Assembly (NCBI RefSeq): GCF_003946485.1
Contig: NZ_RHOJ01000026.1
Coordinates: forward strand, 1 to 36,053
Direction of reading: 5' to 3'
Source of the DNA: Lacticaseibacillus jixianensis
GTDB lineage: Bacteria > Bacillota > Bacilli > Lactobacillales > Lactobacillaceae
Length of the DNA: 36,053 nt
In this document: piece after piece, positions 14,845 to 24,879 of the stretch
How positions within the stretch are numbered: the first letter of the stretch is position 1
How the letters are laid out: each line of letters begins with the position of its first letter
Position numbers and translations under genes: made by a program
The notes under the pieces: generated by a model
What the model was told of the DNA's origin: nothing
What the model saw: the letters and a program-made list of their open reading frames with translations, nothing else
Database searches by the model: none

Positions 14845-15549
14845 TCACACCGAAACGGTCTGGATGCGCATAATGTTCCGGTTCATCGAGATGTCCTCGA
14901 TGATGTCTGCGTAGTTCATGTCCTTGGGCAGCTCAATTTCGTAAATGTTGGTGTAAATGGTGTCGGCATCGGATTGGGTCACCTGGAAATTCACGTCGGT
15001 CACTTCGATGTGGTGCGCGTCAAAGTAGCTCTGGATAAACTCCTTCGTCTCGACCCGGTGGTGATACTGGATCTGCAGTCGCTTCATGGCGTGGACGTGG
15101 ATCAAGTTGTTGGCAAACACCAGCACCAGGATCACCAGGACCGAGCCTGGCAGTGCAATGTCGTAGTTCCCCATCCCGATCGCCAGCCCGATCGCGGCGA
15201 CGGCCCACAGGCTGGCCGCCGTGGTCAGCCCGCGGACGGTGCGGTGCTGCACGATGATCGTGCCTGCGCCCAGAAAGCCGATTCCAGACACGACCTGGGC
15301 GATCAGGCGCGCATCATCGGCGCGCAGGACGCCGGATAGCTTCGGCGCGGCCAGGGCGGTGTTCAAGGCGTTAAACCCGATCTCCTTTTGCATGAGGGCA
15401 ATGATGCACGCCCCCAGGCACACCAGCACGTGCGTCTTGATGCCGGCCGGCCGGTTCTTGTGCTCCCGGTCGTAGCCGATCACCCCGGCGATCAGGGTGG
15501 CTAACAGCAGCCGCCCGATAATTTCGATCAAACTCAACGAATAGTGCAC
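14845..15549 (-). CDS. MgtC/SapB family membrane protein
   Basis: A 234-residue MgtC/SapB-type protein. Four or five membrane helices fill residues ~1-135, with the family marks GYDREHKNRPAGIKTHVLVCLGA and VSGIGFLGAGTIIVQ then VRGLTTAASLWAVAAIGLAIGMG. The soluble C-terminal part (~140-234) resembles an ACT-like domain. Members are linked to growth at low magnesium and to membrane-potential control; the transported solute is not known. I start it at GTG 15549 with GGGGA five bases upstream; a longer form would start in the gyrA terminator. No operon partner seen. Confidence 0.9.
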   Translation of the reverse strand: MHYSLSLIEIIGRLLLATLIAGVIGYDREHKNRPAGIKTHVLVCLGACIIALMQKEIGFNALNTALAAPKLSGVLRADDARLIAQVVSGIGFLGAGTIIVQHRTVRGLTTAASLWAVAAIGLAIGMGNYDIALPGSVLVILVLVFANNLIHVHAMKRLQIQYHHRVETKEFIQSYFDAHHIEVTDVNFQVTQSDADTIYTNIYEIELPKDMNYADIIEDISMNRNIMRIQTVSV

Positions 15550-15570
15550 TAATATCCCCTTTTTCCTTCT

Positions 15571-15606
15571 AAAAAGACCAGGGCAGGCCTTTGCCCATCC
15601 TGGTCC
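15571..15606 (-). terminator. Terminator of gyrA
   Basis: Minus strand GACCAGGATGGGCA pairs with TGCCCTGGTC (imperfect centre), followed by TTTTT. It lies 10 bases after the gyrA stop. Confidence 0.85.
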
Positions 15607-15615
15607 CAAACCTAA

Positions 15616-18270
15616 TTACGCGTTGTCCGTATCGTCTCCGGCCGCGTCGTCGCCAGGTTGATCATCCTGATCCGCCTCGGCGCGCTTCAGCAGCTCGTTG
15701 ACCTGCGTGTCGGCATCCCCGGCAGGCTGATCGGCTGCGCCGCTCGCCCCCGGTTCACTGCTTGCGGCACTAGCATCAGGCGTTGGCGTCGGAGCGTCTG
15801 GCTCCGGGTCAAGCTTCGCCATTGTCGCGACCTTGGCCCCGTCGTCGACCCGGATGAGCCGCACGCCGAGCGTTGAGCGTCCAGTTTGCGAAACCGTGTC
15901 AATGTTGAAGCGGATCATGACGCCGGCATCAGTGATCACCATGATGTCCTCGGTGCCTTCAACCGTCGTCACGCCGGCCAGCGGCCCGTTTTTCTCCGTG
16001 ATGTTCGCGGTCTTGATGCCCTTACCGCCGCGGCCCTTGATCGGGTACTCGGAGGCAGCGGTGCGTTTGCCGTAGCCCTTTTCGGAAATGACGAAGACCT
16101 CGGCGTCCGGCTTCAGGATATCGGAGCCGACCACGTAGTCCCCATCGCGCAGGCGCACGCCGCGGACCCCGGTAGCGGAGCGGCCCATGCTGCGGACGTC
16201 CTGCTCCTTGAAGGTGACAGAGTAGCCCAGGTGCGTGCCAATGAAGATGGTGTCGCTGCCGGTCGTCGAAATGACGTTGCTCAGCTCGTCGCCGTCCTTC
16301 ATGTTCAGCGCGATCAGGCCGTTCTTGCGGATGTTGTAGAACTCCCGCGTCGGCGTGCGCTTCACGACCCCGTTGCGGGTGACGAAGAACAGGAAGTCGT
16401 CGGCGTTCTCGCTGTCAGCCTCGTCAGCGTCAGCATCGCCTTGGCGGTCGTGCGCCTTCACGTTCAGGACGGTTTGGATCTTCTCGTTGTTGTCGATCCC
16501 CAGCAAGTTGATGATCGGAATACCCTTGGCCGTGCGGCTGTACTCCGGCACTTCGTAACCCTTCATCCGGTAAACCTTACCGGTGTTGGTGAAGAACAGC
16601 AGCAGGTCGTGCGTCGAGGTCGTGACCAGGTGCTCGACGAAGTCATCGTCGTGCACGCCAGTTCCCTGGATCCCGCGGCCGCCGCGGTTTTGCGACTTGA
16701 ACTCGTCGCTTGGCAGCCGCTTGATGTAGCCGTTGTGCGTCAGGGTGATCACGACGTTTTCCTCTTCGATGAGGTCCTCGTCTTCGATCGTCAAGTCTTC
16801 GCCGACCAGCAGCTCCGTGCGCCGCTTGTCGCCGAACTTCTTTTGGATGTCGAGCAGCTCATCGTAAATGATCTGGTGAATGCGCTGCGGCTTAGCCAAA
16901 ATGTCCTTATAGTCGGCAATGGCAGCCATCACGTCGTTATACTCGTTTTCGACCTTCTCGCGTTCCAAGCCGGTCAGGCGAACCAGGCGCATGTCGAGGA
17001 TGGCCTGACTCTGCTTGTCGGACAAGGAGAACTTATCCATCAGGATGACCTTCGCCTTATCGCCGGTCTCACTGGAGCGGATGATGCTGATAATCTCGTC
17101 GATGTGATCCAGCGCGATCTTCAACCCGGCCAGGATGTGCTCGCGGGCCTCGGCCTTCTTCAGGTCGAACTCGGTCCGCCGGCGAATGACCTCTTCCTGG
17201 TGCTTCAGGTAGTACTGCAGGATCTCCTTGAGGCTGAGAGTCTTCGGCGCGCCGTTCACAATGGCGACCATGTTGAAGGAAAAACCGGTCTGCATCGGCG
17301 TCAGCTTGAACAGGTTGTTCAAGACCACCGAGGCGCTCATGTCGCGGCGAATGTCGATGGTGATCCGCATGCCGTCGCGGTCGGATTCATCGTTCAGGTC
17401 GGTAATGCCATCGATTTTCTTTTCCCGGGCCAGCTCGGCGATTCGCTCCACCAGCTTGGCCTTGTTGACCATGTACGGGATTTCGGTGACGATGATGCGC
17501 TCTTTGCCGTTTTTGGCCGTCTCGATCTCCGTTTTGGCGCGGACTGTGATCGTGCCCTTACCGGTTTCGTAGGCCCGGCGAATGCCGGACTTGCCCAGCA
17601 CCAGGCCCCCAGTGGGAAAATCAGGGCCCGGCAGCGCGCTCATCAAGTCGGTCGTGGTGGCATCCGGGTTGTCCATCAGGATGTGCAGCGCGGAAATGAC
17701 CTCCGCCAAGTTGTGCGGCGGAATGTTGGTGGTCATCCCCACGGCGATCCCGGTCGCCCCGTTGACCAGCAGGTTCGGGAAGCGCGCCGGCAGCACGGTC
17801 GGCTCTTTTTCGGTCCCGTCGTAGTTATCCTGGTAGTCGATGGTGTCCTTGTTGATGTCGCGCAGCATTTCCATCGTGATCTTGCTCATGCGCGCTTCGG
17901 TGTACCGCATCGCGGCGGCCCCGTCGCCGTCGACCGAGCCGAAGTTCCCGTGCCCGTCGACCAGCATGTAGCGGTAAGAGAAGTCCTGCGCCATGCGGAC
18001 CATGCCTTCGTAAATCGAAGAGTCCCCGTGCGGGTGGTACTTCCCCATGACATCCCCGACGATGCGGGCGGATTTCTTGTACGGCTTGTCCGGCGTCACG
18101 CCGAGCTCGTTCATCCCGTACAGGATCCGGCGCTGGACCGGCTTGAGGCCGTCTCTGACGTCGGGCAGGGCCCGCGCCACGATGACACTCATCGCGTACT
18201 CCAGGAATGAGGTCTTCATGGTTTTTGCCAGATTAACGGTGGTGATCCGGCTTTCTTGACGATCATCCAT
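15616..18270 (-). CDS. gyrA: DNA gyrase subunit A
   Basis: The breakage-rejoining and DNA-wrapping subunit of gyrase (884 residues). The winged-helix/tower region carries the catalytic Tyr in [11 protein letters not shown] (~120), the quinolone pocket reads [12 protein letters not shown] with the sensitive-type Ser and Glu, and the GyrA box in the C-terminal beta-pinwheel reads [10 protein letters not shown]. The last ~70 residues are an Ala/Asp/Pro-rich acidic tail ([16 protein letters not shown] and beyond), longer than in many lactobacilli. Start ATG has GAGGAG upstream. It is separated from gyrB by 437 bases of structured repeat DNA, so it may not be strictly cotranscribed. Confidence 0.99.
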   Translation of the reverse strand: MDDRQESRITTVNLAKTMKTSFLEYAMSVIVARALPDVRDGLKPVQRRILYGMNELGVTPDKPYKKSARIVGDVMGKYHPHGDSSIYEGMVRMAQDFSYRYMLVDGHGNFGSVDGDGAAAMRYTEARMSKITMEMLRDINKDTIDYQDNYDGTEKEPTVLPARFPNLLVNGATGIAVGMTTNIPPHNLAEVISALHILMDNPDATTTDLMSALPGPDFPTGGLVLGKSGIRRAYETGKGTITVRAKTEIETAKNGKERIIVTEIPYMVNKAKLVERIAELAREKKIDGITDLNDESDRDGMRITIDIRRDMSASVVLNNLFKLTPMQTGFSFNMVAIVNGAPKTLSLKEILQYYLKHQEEVIRRRTEFDLKKAEAREHILAGLKIALDHIDEIISIIRSSETGDKAKVILMDKFSLSDKQSQAILDMRLVRLTGLEREKVENEYNDVMAAIADYKDILAKPQRIHQIIYDELLDIQKKFGDKRRTELLVGEDLTIEDEDLIEEENVVITLTHNGYIKRLPSDEFKSQNRGGRGIQGTGVHDDDFVEHLVTTSTHDLLLFFTNTGKVYRMKGYEVPEYSRTAKGIPIINLLGIDNNEKIQTVLNVKAHDRQGDADADEADSENADDFLFFVTRNGVVKRTPTREFYNIRKNGLIALNMKDGDELSNVISTTGSDTIFIGTHLGYSVTFKEQDVRSMGRSATGVRGVRLRDGDYVVGSDILKPDAEVFVISEKGYGKRTAASEYPIKGRGGKGIKTANITEKNGPLAGVTTVEGTEDIMVITDAGVMIRFNIDTVSQTGRSTLGVRLIRVDDGAKVATMAKLDPEPDAPTPTPDASAASSEPGASGAADQPAGDADTQVNELLKRAEADQDDQPGDDAAGDDTDNA

Positions 18271-18346
18271 GTGAATTGTTAGCTCCTCTCAGTAATGCTT
18301 TTAGTGGTGCTTTCGTTTGCTTTTAAAGGTGGGATGAAACCGGGGG

Positions 18347-18496
18347 GTCAGCCTCCGTAGAAGTCAGCGTGGAACGCAGTGGGCGCGGCTTTGAGCCTCA
18401 GCACAAATCGCTGAGTCTCAAAGTCCGGCCTTAGTGTAAGCGGCACAGCCGCTAACACTAATTTCACTGCTGACGCTGCTTCTACTCCGGCTGACC
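18347..18496. repeat. Large cloverleaf-like palindrome upstream of gyrA
   Basis: Outer arms GTCAGCC...CGTAGAAG...CAGCGT (18347 on) and ACGCTG...CTTCTAC...GGCTGAC (to 18496) pair with small gaps, and GCAGTG pairs with CACTGC inside. Two inner hairpins follow: GGCTTTGAG/CTCAAAGTC and TTAGTGT-AGCGGC with GCCGCT-ACACTAA (18431-18461). Confidence 0.7.
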
Positions 18497-18536
18497 ACAT
18501 TCACGTTCAACCGTGCTTTTTCATCAGTGGTGTCGC

Positions 18537-18695
18537 CTTGTGGCCGGAGCTGGGAACGGCTCAGTAGCGAAATTCTGCTTGGCGGTTTACCGCCTAGCAG
18601 AAGACCCGACTGAGAGACTCGCAAAGCGAGGCTCGAAGCGGTGTCCGCTACTTCTAGCTTCGCGTCGCCAGCCCATTTCAGCGGAGGTCACAAGG
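18537..18695. repeat. Second large palindrome, just downstream of gyrB
   Basis: CCTTGTG (18537-18543) pairs with CACAAGG (18689-18695), GCTGG with CCAGC inside. Nested hairpins are TTCTGCT-GGCGG with CCGCC-AGCAGAA, CTCAGT with ACTGAG around it, and CTCGC-AAA-GCGAG. It begins 12 bases after the gyrB stop and may end or attenuate gyrB transcription; there is no T-run. Confidence 0.65.
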
Positions 18696-18707
18696 CCTCC
18701 AGCGGAG

Positions 18708-20681
18708 CTAAGCGTCGATGTTCTTGCTGTCGACGTAGACCGCGTTGTCTTCGATGAACTGCCGGCGCGGGCCGACCGCGTCGCCCATCAGCATTTCAAA
18801 AATGCCATCGGCGTCTTGGGCGTCCTGCGGCGAGACCCGCAGCAGCCGGCGCTTGTCGGGATCCATCGTGGTCTCCCACAGCTGGCTGGCATCCATTTCA
18901 CCAAGCCCTTTGTACCGCTGGATCTCCGGCTTTGGTGACGGCGGCAGCTGCCCCAGCACCTCTTCCAGCTCCTCGTCGGAATCGATGTAGCGCATCATCT
19001 TGCCCTGCCGGATCCGGTACAGCGGCGGCTGGGCGATGTAGACGTAGCCGGCATCCAGCAGCGGCCGCATGTAGCGGTAGATCAAGGTCAACAGCAGCGT
19101 GCGAATGTGGGCCCCGTCGACGTCGGCATCGGTCATGATGATCAGCTTGTGGTAGCGGGCCTTGGAAACGTCGAAATCGTCGCCGAAGCCAGTGCCCATC
19201 GCGGTGAAGAGCGTGCGGATTTCCTCGTTGGCCAGGATGCGTTCCATGCTGGCTTTTTCCACGTTCAGGATCTTCCCCCGAATTGGCAGGATGGCCTGGG
19301 TCAGCCGGCTGCGCCCTGACTTGGCAGAGCCGCCCGCGGAATCCCCTTCGACGATGAACAACTCGGAAATTTCCGGGTCCTTGCTGGAGTTATCCGCCAG
19401 TTTGCCGGGGAGGTTGGAGATCTCCAGCCCCGACTTCTTGCGGGTCACTTCCCGCGCGCGCTTGGCGGCGGCCCGGGCCTTGTTGGCCAGCATCGCCTTG
19501 TCGATCAGCTGCTTGCCCTCGGTCGGGTGCTCCATCAAGAACTTGGAGAAGTGCTCGGAGAACATCCGGTCCACGGCCGTCCGCGCGTCGGCGTTGCCGA
19601 GCTTGGTCTTGGTCTGCCCTTCGAACTGCGGATCCGGGTGCTTGACGGAGACCACGGCGGTCATGCCTTCGCGGACGTCTTCCCCAGACAGCGGCTCGTC
19701 GTTGTCCTTCAAGGCGCCGGACTTGTGCGCGTAGTCGTTGATGACCCGCGTGAGCGCCGCCTTAAAGCCGGTCTCGTGCGTCCCGCCTTCAATGGTGTGG
19801 ATGTTGTTGGCAAACGTCAGCAGGTTGCTGGCATAGCCGTTGGTGGCGTACTGCAAGGCCACCTCGACGGTGATGCCCTTGTACTGGCCCTCCACGTAGA
19901 TCGGCTCCGCCAGCAGGTTGTCTTTCCCCTTGTCGAGGAATTCAACGTACTCACGGATCCCGCCTTCCGCCTTGAACGACAGCTTTTCGGCCGTGTCCTT
20001 GCGCTTGTCGGTGAAGTTCAGCTGCAGCCCCTTGTTCAGAAAGGCCAGCTCGCGGATGCGCTGAACCAGGATCTTGTCGTCGTAAACCGTGGTCTCGGTA
20101 AAAATGTCCGGATCCGGCACAAAGTGGACCTTGGTCCCGTGTTCGTGCTCCGGCGCATCGCCGATGACCTTCATCGGGGTCTTTACCTTGCCGCGGGTGA
20201 AGTCGATGTAGTACCGCTTGCCGCCGCGGGTGACCACGACGTCCAGCTCGGTGGAAAGCGCGTTGACGACCGACGCGCCGACCCCGTGGAGCCCGCCGGA
20301 AACCTTGTACCCGCCGCCGCCAAACTTACCGCCGGCATGCAGAATGGTGTAGACCGTTTCAAGCGCCGGACGCCCGGTTTTCTTTTGAATATCAACCGGG
20401 ATCCCGCGGCCGTCGTCGGTAACGGTGACGGAGTTGTCTGGCTCGACCACCACGTCGATCTCGGTGGCAAAGCCGGCAAGGGCCTCGTCGATCCCGTTAT
20501 CGATGATTTCCCACACCAGGTGGTGCAGGCCCTGACTCGAGGTCGTGCCAATGTACATCCCTGGCCGCTTGCGGACCGCTTCGAGGCCTTCAAGGACTTG
20601 GATCTGGCTGGCATCGTACTCAGCCGCCTTTTCCTCTTTCGCCTTGACGCGTTCTTCTCGGGTTTCTTTATCTTCTGCCAT
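18708..20681 (-). CDS. gyrB: DNA gyrase subunit B
   Basis: The ATPase subunit of gyrase (657 residues). GHKL ATPase domain: [13 protein letters not shown] (~50), DDGRGIPV (~90), [14 protein letters not shown] (~130). Transducer domain, then the TOPRIM domain with [15 protein letters not shown] (~450) and the Asp pair [16 protein letters not shown] (~525). A C-terminal RYKGLGEM segment marks GyrB rather than ParE-type truncations. Twelve bases separate it from recF, so it is cotranscribed with yaaA and recF. AAGGAGG stands close to the ATG (three-base gap), which is short. Confidence 0.99.
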   Translation of the reverse strand: MAEDKETREERVKAKEEKAAEYDASQIQVLEGLEAVRKRPGMYIGTTSSQGLHHLVWEIIDNGIDEALAGFATEIDVVVEPDNSVTVTDDGRGIPVDIQKKTGRPALETVYTILHAGGKFGGGGYKVSGGLHGVGASVVNALSTELDVVVTRGGKRYYIDFTRGKVKTPMKVIGDAPEHEHGTKVHFVPDPDIFTETTVYDDKILVQRIRELAFLNKGLQLNFTDKRKDTAEKLSFKAEGGIREYVEFLDKGKDNLLAEPIYVEGQYKGITVEVALQYATNGYASNLLTFANNIHTIEGGTHETGFKAALTRVINDYAHKSGALKDNDEPLSGEDVREGMTAVVSVKHPDPQFEGQTKTKLGNADARTAVDRMFSEHFSKFLMEHPTEGKQLIDKAMLANKARAAAKRAREVTRKKSGLEISNLPGKLADNSSKDPEISELFIVEGDSAGGSAKSGRSRLTQAILPIRGKILNVEKASMERILANEEIRTLFTAMGTGFGDDFDVSKARYHKLIIMTDADVDGAHIRTLLLTLIYRYMRPLLDAGYVYIAQPPLYRIRQGKMMRYIDSDEELEEVLGQLPPSPKPEIQRYKGLGEMDASQLWETTMDPDKRRLLRVSPQDAQDADGIFEMLMGDAVGPRRQFIEDNAVYVDSKNIDA

Positions 20682-20693
20682 TCATGTTCCTCC

Positions 20694-21821
20694 TTACGCT
20701 TCCGCAGAGTCTGCGGTCAGGACCCCATTGTGCACGTGGTAAACGGCAGGGGCCGCGATTATTTCCTGGGCAATACCATCCAAGCTGGTCGTGGTGAGAA
20801 AAGTCTGGACCTTATTCTGGATGGCTTTGAGTAAATGGGTTTGGCGGGTGTCGTCCAGTTCGGATAGCACGTCGTCCAGCAGCAGCACCGGATATTCCCC
20901 GGTTTGCGCCTTCATCAGGTCGATTTCGGCCAGCTTGACGGCCAGCGCCGTGGTGCGCTGCTGGCCTTGGCTGCCGAAGTTGGCCACGTCCTTGCCGTTG
21001 ACGATAAACGCCACGTCATCGCGGTGAGCCCCGACCAGGGAAGTGCCTTGATCGATTTCCCGCGCCTGGTGGGCCTCATAAAGGCCCTGAAGCGTCGCGT
21101 ACGCCGTTTTAACGTCGCCGCGGGCATCGGGTGGGACCTGCGTGCGATACTCGAAGGTCAGCTGTTCCTGACCCTTGGTGATCCCGCTGTGGATCGCGGC
21201 CGCAAACTCGGCCATCTGGTGAAGCAAACCCTGCCGCGCCGCGACCAGCTCGGCGCCGTACGCCGCCAGCTGATCCGACAGCACGGACAGGTACACGAGG
21301 TCTTTGGCCTGGCGGTACTTCAGCTGCTTGAGGTAGGCGTTGCGCTGCTTTAGCATCGTGCGGTACTGCGTCAGGTTGTACAGGTACTTCGGGCTCATCT
21401 GGCCGAACTCCATGTTGATGAAGCGGCGGCGATTGGCGGGGCTCCCTTTGACCAGGGCTAGGTCCTCCGGGGCAAACAGCACCACGTTGAACTTGCCAAG
21501 GTACTGCGAGAGCTTCGACTGCTCGAGCTGGTTGACCCGGGCGCGCTTGCCCTGGTTGGAGATCACCAGCTCCAGCTGCATGGGCCCACTGCTGCGCCCG
21601 ATGCGGCCGGTGACTCTGGCGAAGTCCTCGCCGAAGCGGATCAGCTCGCGGTCATTACTGGTGCGGTGACTGCGTGCTAACGCCAACACGTACACCGCCT
21701 CGAGCAAATTCGTCTTGCCCTGCGCATTCGCCCCGATCAGCACGTTGATCTGCGGCGAAAAGTCAGTATCCACGTCTGCATAATTGCGGTAATTATGCAG
21801 CGTCAGGTGTTCTAGCCTCAC
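20694..21821 (-). CDS. recF: RecF DNA repair/recombination ATPase
   Basis: A 375-residue SMC-like ATPase that helps load RecA at gapped DNA. Walker A is IGANAQGKTNLLEA (~29-42); the ABC signature and Walker B are at GAHRDDVAFIV and VLLLDDVLSELDDTR (~300-345). Starts with GTG overlapping the yaaA stop by four bases (GTGA), the usual translational coupling in this operon. Ends 12 bases before gyrB. Confidence 0.98.
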   Translation of the reverse strand: MRLEHLTLHNYRNYADVDTDFSPQINVLIGANAQGKTNLLEAVYVLALARSHRTSNDRELIRFGEDFARVTGRIGRSSGPMQLELVISNQGKRARVNQLEQSKLSQYLGKFNVVLFAPEDLALVKGSPANRRRFINMEFGQMSPKYLYNLTQYRTMLKQRNAYLKQLKYRQAKDLVYLSVLSDQLAAYGAELVAARQGLLHQMAEFAAAIHSGITKGQEQLTFEYRTQVPPDARGDVKTAYATLQGLYEAHQAREIDQGTSLVGAHRDDVAFIVNGKDVANFGSQGQQRTTALAVKLAEIDLMKAQTGEYPVLLLDDVLSELDDTRQTHLLKAIQNKVQTFLTTTSLDGIAQEIIAAPAVYHVHNGVLTADSAEA

Positions 21822-22033
21822 GCGCGCGCCACGGTGAAGCGGGTCTGATCCGGTAAAGTCACGGTGTCCCCGACTTCAAGCTTGCGCCCGCGCCGGTCTT
21901 CTGGCTCGTCATTGACCAGTACCGTATTTTCTTTCAGAAAATACTTCGCTGCGCCGCCGCTGTCGATAACCCCGGCATCTTTTAAAAGTTGCCCTAGGGT
22001 AATGAACGCGGTGGTGATCGTCACAGTCGTCAT
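21818..22033 (-). CDS. yaaA: S4-domain RNA-binding protein YaaA
   Basis: A 71-residue S4-like protein (ITLGQLLKDAGVIDSGGAAKYFLKENTVLVNDEPEDRRGRKLEVGD) found between dnaN and recF in Firmicutes. It may bind RNA or the ribosome; exact job not settled. It heads the yaaA-recF-gyrB transcription unit here, having its own promoter at 22087-22115. RBS AAAGGAG. Confidence 0.95.
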   Translation of the reverse strand: MTTVTITTAFITLGQLLKDAGVIDSGGAAKYFLKENTVLVNDEPEDRRGRKLEVGDTVTLPDQTRFTVARA

Positions 22034-22059
22034 GCTGCCACTCCTTTGACGTTAGATTT

Positions 22060-22115
22060 ATCGCATTGTGCGATTATTACCTATATATTATACCGTATTG
22101 TTGCACGGGCTTCAA
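22060..22115 (-). promoter_or_regulatory. Promoter of yaaA-recF-gyrB with a dyad at the start site
   Basis: Minus strand TTGAAG (22115-22110), 17-base spacer, TATAAT (22092-22087). The dyad ATCGCATTGTGCGAT (22060-22074) lies just beyond the predicted start, either an operator or the first hairpin of the transcript. Confidence 0.75.
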
Positions 22116-22202
22116 TCGGATTTGGCGTTTTAAGCGGCTGTGCGGCTGATTATGGCAAGACCGGTACCGGGTACGCTAAGGGGCCCAAACTTGGCCAAAA
22201 CG

Positions 22203-22242
22203 CAAAAAACGGCCATTCTCGCGTTTTGCCGCGAAAATGGCC
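22203..22242 (-). terminator. Terminator of the exported WxL-like gene
   Basis: Minus strand GGCCATT-TCGCG and CGCG-GAATGGCC, then GTTTTTTG. It lies six bases beyond the stop and isolates this gene from the yaaA unit. Confidence 0.9.
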
Positions 22243-22248
22243 AACTTA

Positions 22249-23628
22249 TTACGGGTTCGGCGCGCGAATCAGCGTGAAGGTGATCTGCGCCGTGTAAGTG
22301 CCGGGTGAAAGCACCCGCGTTTGGGGAATAATCAGCCGGCTGGCCGCCAGGGAAACGTCCTGGCTGTCCTGGCCACTGACCCTCAGCGGCGGCTCGCCCC
22401 GGCCCGTCTCCTGCTCACCTAGCCGCAAGCGCATGGGCAAGGCCGCGGGCGCATCAATGTCCAGCTGGAGGAGCCAGCGGCCACTGGCGGTGATGGCCAG
22501 ACTCTCCCACGCCGGCACGACGCTGACGGGCCCTTCGGCAAGCTGCTGCAGGGTGTAGGTCCCGGTGAACAGCGGCGCCAAGGCGACGGGCAGGTCCAGG
22601 GTGAGCGGGGTCGTGAACTGGCCCTGGATGTCCGGATACGTGAAGGACGTAGTAGGGACGGTATTATCATTGTCAAAACCCTTTGCTTTGTATTCGATAC
22701 GCCAAGTCATGGGAAAGCTGGCTGGCGTTAAGCCTGTGAAATGCACTGTTCCCGTTGCAAGATCGATTGGCAGCACGTGCCGATCCCCCTTCGGCCCCAA
22801 CCATACCAGCCTGACCTGACCTTCTCCGACCGGGGGCACAATCACTGGTAGTTGGACAGTTGCCTCTCCGCGCTGATTGACGCTGATTGGATCAGGTTCA
22901 TGAATCACCTGAAAACGGCCTAGTGAAAGCCTTTGTCCAACAACACCGGGAGAGTCAGTTCTGAAGACGTCTTTATAGTGAACGCTGGAAATGTTCTTAT
23001 AACTCGATAAAACGAGTGGCCCATCAGCAATCGGCTTGTAGCCGCCATCAATGTTATCTCTCCATTCGATTACCACTGCATATTTGTGCCCTTTCGAATC
23101 CACAGCAAAAACTTGAAGCGGAACGAAATCAAAAACCTTCAGTCCGTTGGCGTTAAACGACAAATCAGGTGGCAACTCATTGACCACATGCAGAGTTAGC
23201 GTGCGCGTGTATGGAGTGAACGTTCTGGGTGCTGTATTAGTGATGCGATACTGCCGCGTACCTAATGTCTTAGGTGCAATAACCAAATAACCGGTGGTGA
23301 CGGAAAGTTTGGGGACTTTGCCAACAGTGACCTCCTTTGTCTCGTCTTGGACAACCAAGTCATTTTCAAGTCGCTCAACCTTCAAAGCCTGCAGCGCATC
23401 TAAATTAGTCTTGCTGTCTATGGACAACGAATAATAAACATTAACAGTCGTATCCACGCGCACCCATAGTTCGTCCGGAGTGGCAAACATCAGGCCATAA
23501 TCTGCCGGTCCAGGCTGCCAGCTCACCCCTTCAAATAACAGTTTGTCGTACGGCAGTGCCATCACCCGCCGCCCACCGGCAAACAGCATTGCCGCCGCGA
23601 CCACCACCGCTAACCACCATTTGCGCAT
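22249..23628 (-). CDS. Exported protein with WxL-like C-terminal domain, inserted between dnaN and yaaA
   Basis: A 459-residue secreted protein. Residues 1-25 form a signal peptide (MRKWWLAVVVAAAMLFAGG... ending near MALPYD). The body is beta-rich with no catalytic motif I recognise. The C-terminal ~100 residues resemble the WxL cell-surface domain: ASGRWLLQLD holds a Trp-x-Leu motif and the end LSPGTYTAQITFTLIRAP matches the usual 'GTYTxTLTWTL' finish with Phe in place of Trp. Such domains bind peptidoglycan non-covalently. The dnaN-yaaA junction is normally gene-free. Base composition is uneven: GC-rich 3' third, AT-richer middle (~22680-23560). I use ATG 23628 with AAAGGGGG upstream. It is bracketed by terminators. 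Calling it WxL is tentative. Confidence 0.7.
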   Translation of the reverse strand: MRKWWLAVVVAAAMLFAGGRRVMALPYDKLLFEGVSWQPGPADYGLMFATPDELWVRVDTTVNVYYSLSIDSKTNLDALQALKVERLENDLVVQDETKEVTVGKVPKLSVTTGYLVIAPKTLGTRQYRITNTAPRTFTPYTRTLTLHVVNELPPDLSFNANGLKVFDFVPLQVFAVDSKGHKYAVVIEWRDNIDGGYKPIADGPLVLSSYKNISSVHYKDVFRTDSPGVVGQRLSLGRFQVIHEPDPISVNQRGEATVQLPVIVPPVGEGQVRLVWLGPKGDRHVLPIDLATGTVHFTGLTPASFPMTWRIEYKAKGFDNDNTVPTTSFTYPDIQGQFTTPLTLDLPVALAPLFTGTYTLQQLAEGPVSVVPAWESLAITASGRWLLQLDIDAPAALPMRLRLGEQETGRGEPPLRVSGQDSQDVSLAASRLIIPQTRVLSPGTYTAQITFTLIRAPNP

Positions 23629-23660
23629 CGCGCTGCCCCCTTTCACCCGAGAGATTACGC

Positions 23661-23697
23661 AAAAACGCCTCCGCAACCGATGAGGGCTGCGAAGGCG
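23661..23697 (-). terminator. Terminator of dnaA-dnaN
   Basis: Minus strand GCCTTCGCA pairs with TGCGGAGGC, then GTTTTTG; 15 bases after the dnaN stop. It closes the dnaA-dnaN unit before the inserted exported-protein gene. Confidence 0.8.
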
Positions 23698-23712
23698 CGA
23701 ATAGGTTTGCGA

Positions 23713-24852
23713 TTAGAACGTGCGGACCGGGGTGATCAGCTGGATAAAGTGTTCCTTATCCTCGGTTGGCACCAGGGTGAACGGGCGCAGCGGCGCGGTG
23801 AAGGCGACTTCGATAGAAGTGGCCCCCACGCCCTGCAGCGCGTCCTTCATGTAATCCGGGTTGAAGGAGATCTCCAGCGCGTCGCCTTCCAGCTTCTGGA
23901 ACTGCAAGGCTTCTTCAACGTTCCCGACGTCAGGCGAGTTGCCGTAGATCGTCGCGGTTTGGCTGGCGGTGTCCAAGTTCAAGCGGACCACGTTGTTGGA
24001 GCTTTCGTGAGACAGCAGGCTGGCCCGGCCGATCGCTGACAGCAGCGTGGGCGCATCGAATTCGATGGTCGTGGTGCTGGACGTTGGGATCAGGCGGCTG
24101 GTGTCCGGGTAGTTGCCTTCCAACAGCCGGGAGTAAAACAGGGTGTTGCCGGCGATGAACAGGACTTGGTTGGACGCAAAGCGGATCTCCACGTTGTCGA
24201 TGTCGTCGGTCAGGGTCCGGCCCAGTTCGTTGAGGCTCTTCCCCGGGATGATGACGTCGTAGCTTGCATCCCCGGCGCTTGGCAGCTCCAGCGTGCGCTG
24301 AGCCAGCCGGTGCGAATCGGTGGCCACGGCGATCATTTTGCCCTTTTCGATCTGAATGTGGACACCGGTGAGGATCGGGCGGCTTTCCTGCGTGGACACG
24401 GCAATGACCGTTTGGGCGATCAGCTGCCGCAGCACGTCGGCCGGCACGGTTAGCGCATTTTCGCTGGACACTTCCGGCAGGCGCGGATAGTTGTTGGCGT
24501 CCAGGCCATTGATCTTGAATTCAGAGGAGCCACTGGTGATGACGGTCTGGAAGTTGTCCTGAACGTCCACGGTCATGGTTTTCTCTGGCAGGCGCTTGAC
24601 GATCTCGGTGAAAAAGCGCGCTGGCACGGTGATGCTGCCGGTGGATGCGATCTGCAGGTCGTTTTGCTCACTGGTGGCATCGATCTTGCTTTCGATCGAG
24701 ATGTCGGCGTCACTGCCGGTCAGGATCAAGGCGTTATCGGTTAAGTCCATCTTCAGGTTCGTCAGGATCGGAATGGTGGTCTTGGACGTGATGGCCCTGG
24801 AGACATCATTCAACGACTTGATGAACGTGGCACGGGTGATCGTGAATTTCAT
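23713..24852 (-). CDS. dnaN: DNA polymerase III beta clamp
   Basis: The sliding clamp (379 residues) that tethers the replicative polymerase. Three clamp domains in tandem; N terminus MKFTITRATFIKSLNDVSRAI and the C-terminal LVPTEDKEHFIQLITPVR are family-standard and the length is normal. It lies 172 bases downstream of dnaA, with the unwinding-element region in that gap. Confidence 0.98.
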   Translation of the reverse strand: MKFTITRATFIKSLNDVSRAITSKTTIPILTNLKMDLTDNALILTGSDADISIESKIDATSEQNDLQIASTGSITVPARFFTEIVKRLPEKTMTVDVQDNFQTVITSGSSEFKINGLDANNYPRLPEVSSENALTVPADVLRQLIAQTVIAVSTQESRPILTGVHIQIEKGKMIAVATDSHRLAQRTLELPSAGDASYDVIIPGKSLNELGRTLTDDIDNVEIRFASNQVLFIAGNTLFYSRLLEGNYPDTSRLIPTSSTTTIEFDAPTLLSAIGRASLLSHESSNNVVRLNLDTASQTATIYGNSPDVGNVEEALQFQKLEGDALEISFNPDYMKDALQGVGATSIEVAFTAPLRPFTLVPTEDKEHFIQLITPVRTF

Positions 24853-24879
24853 ATTTTGTGTCCTCCCAAGCGTAGCGTT

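Noticed and set aside
17985-18060. Quinolone-resistance change in GyrA
   Set aside because: The Ser and Glu of the pocket are the usual sensitive-type residues.
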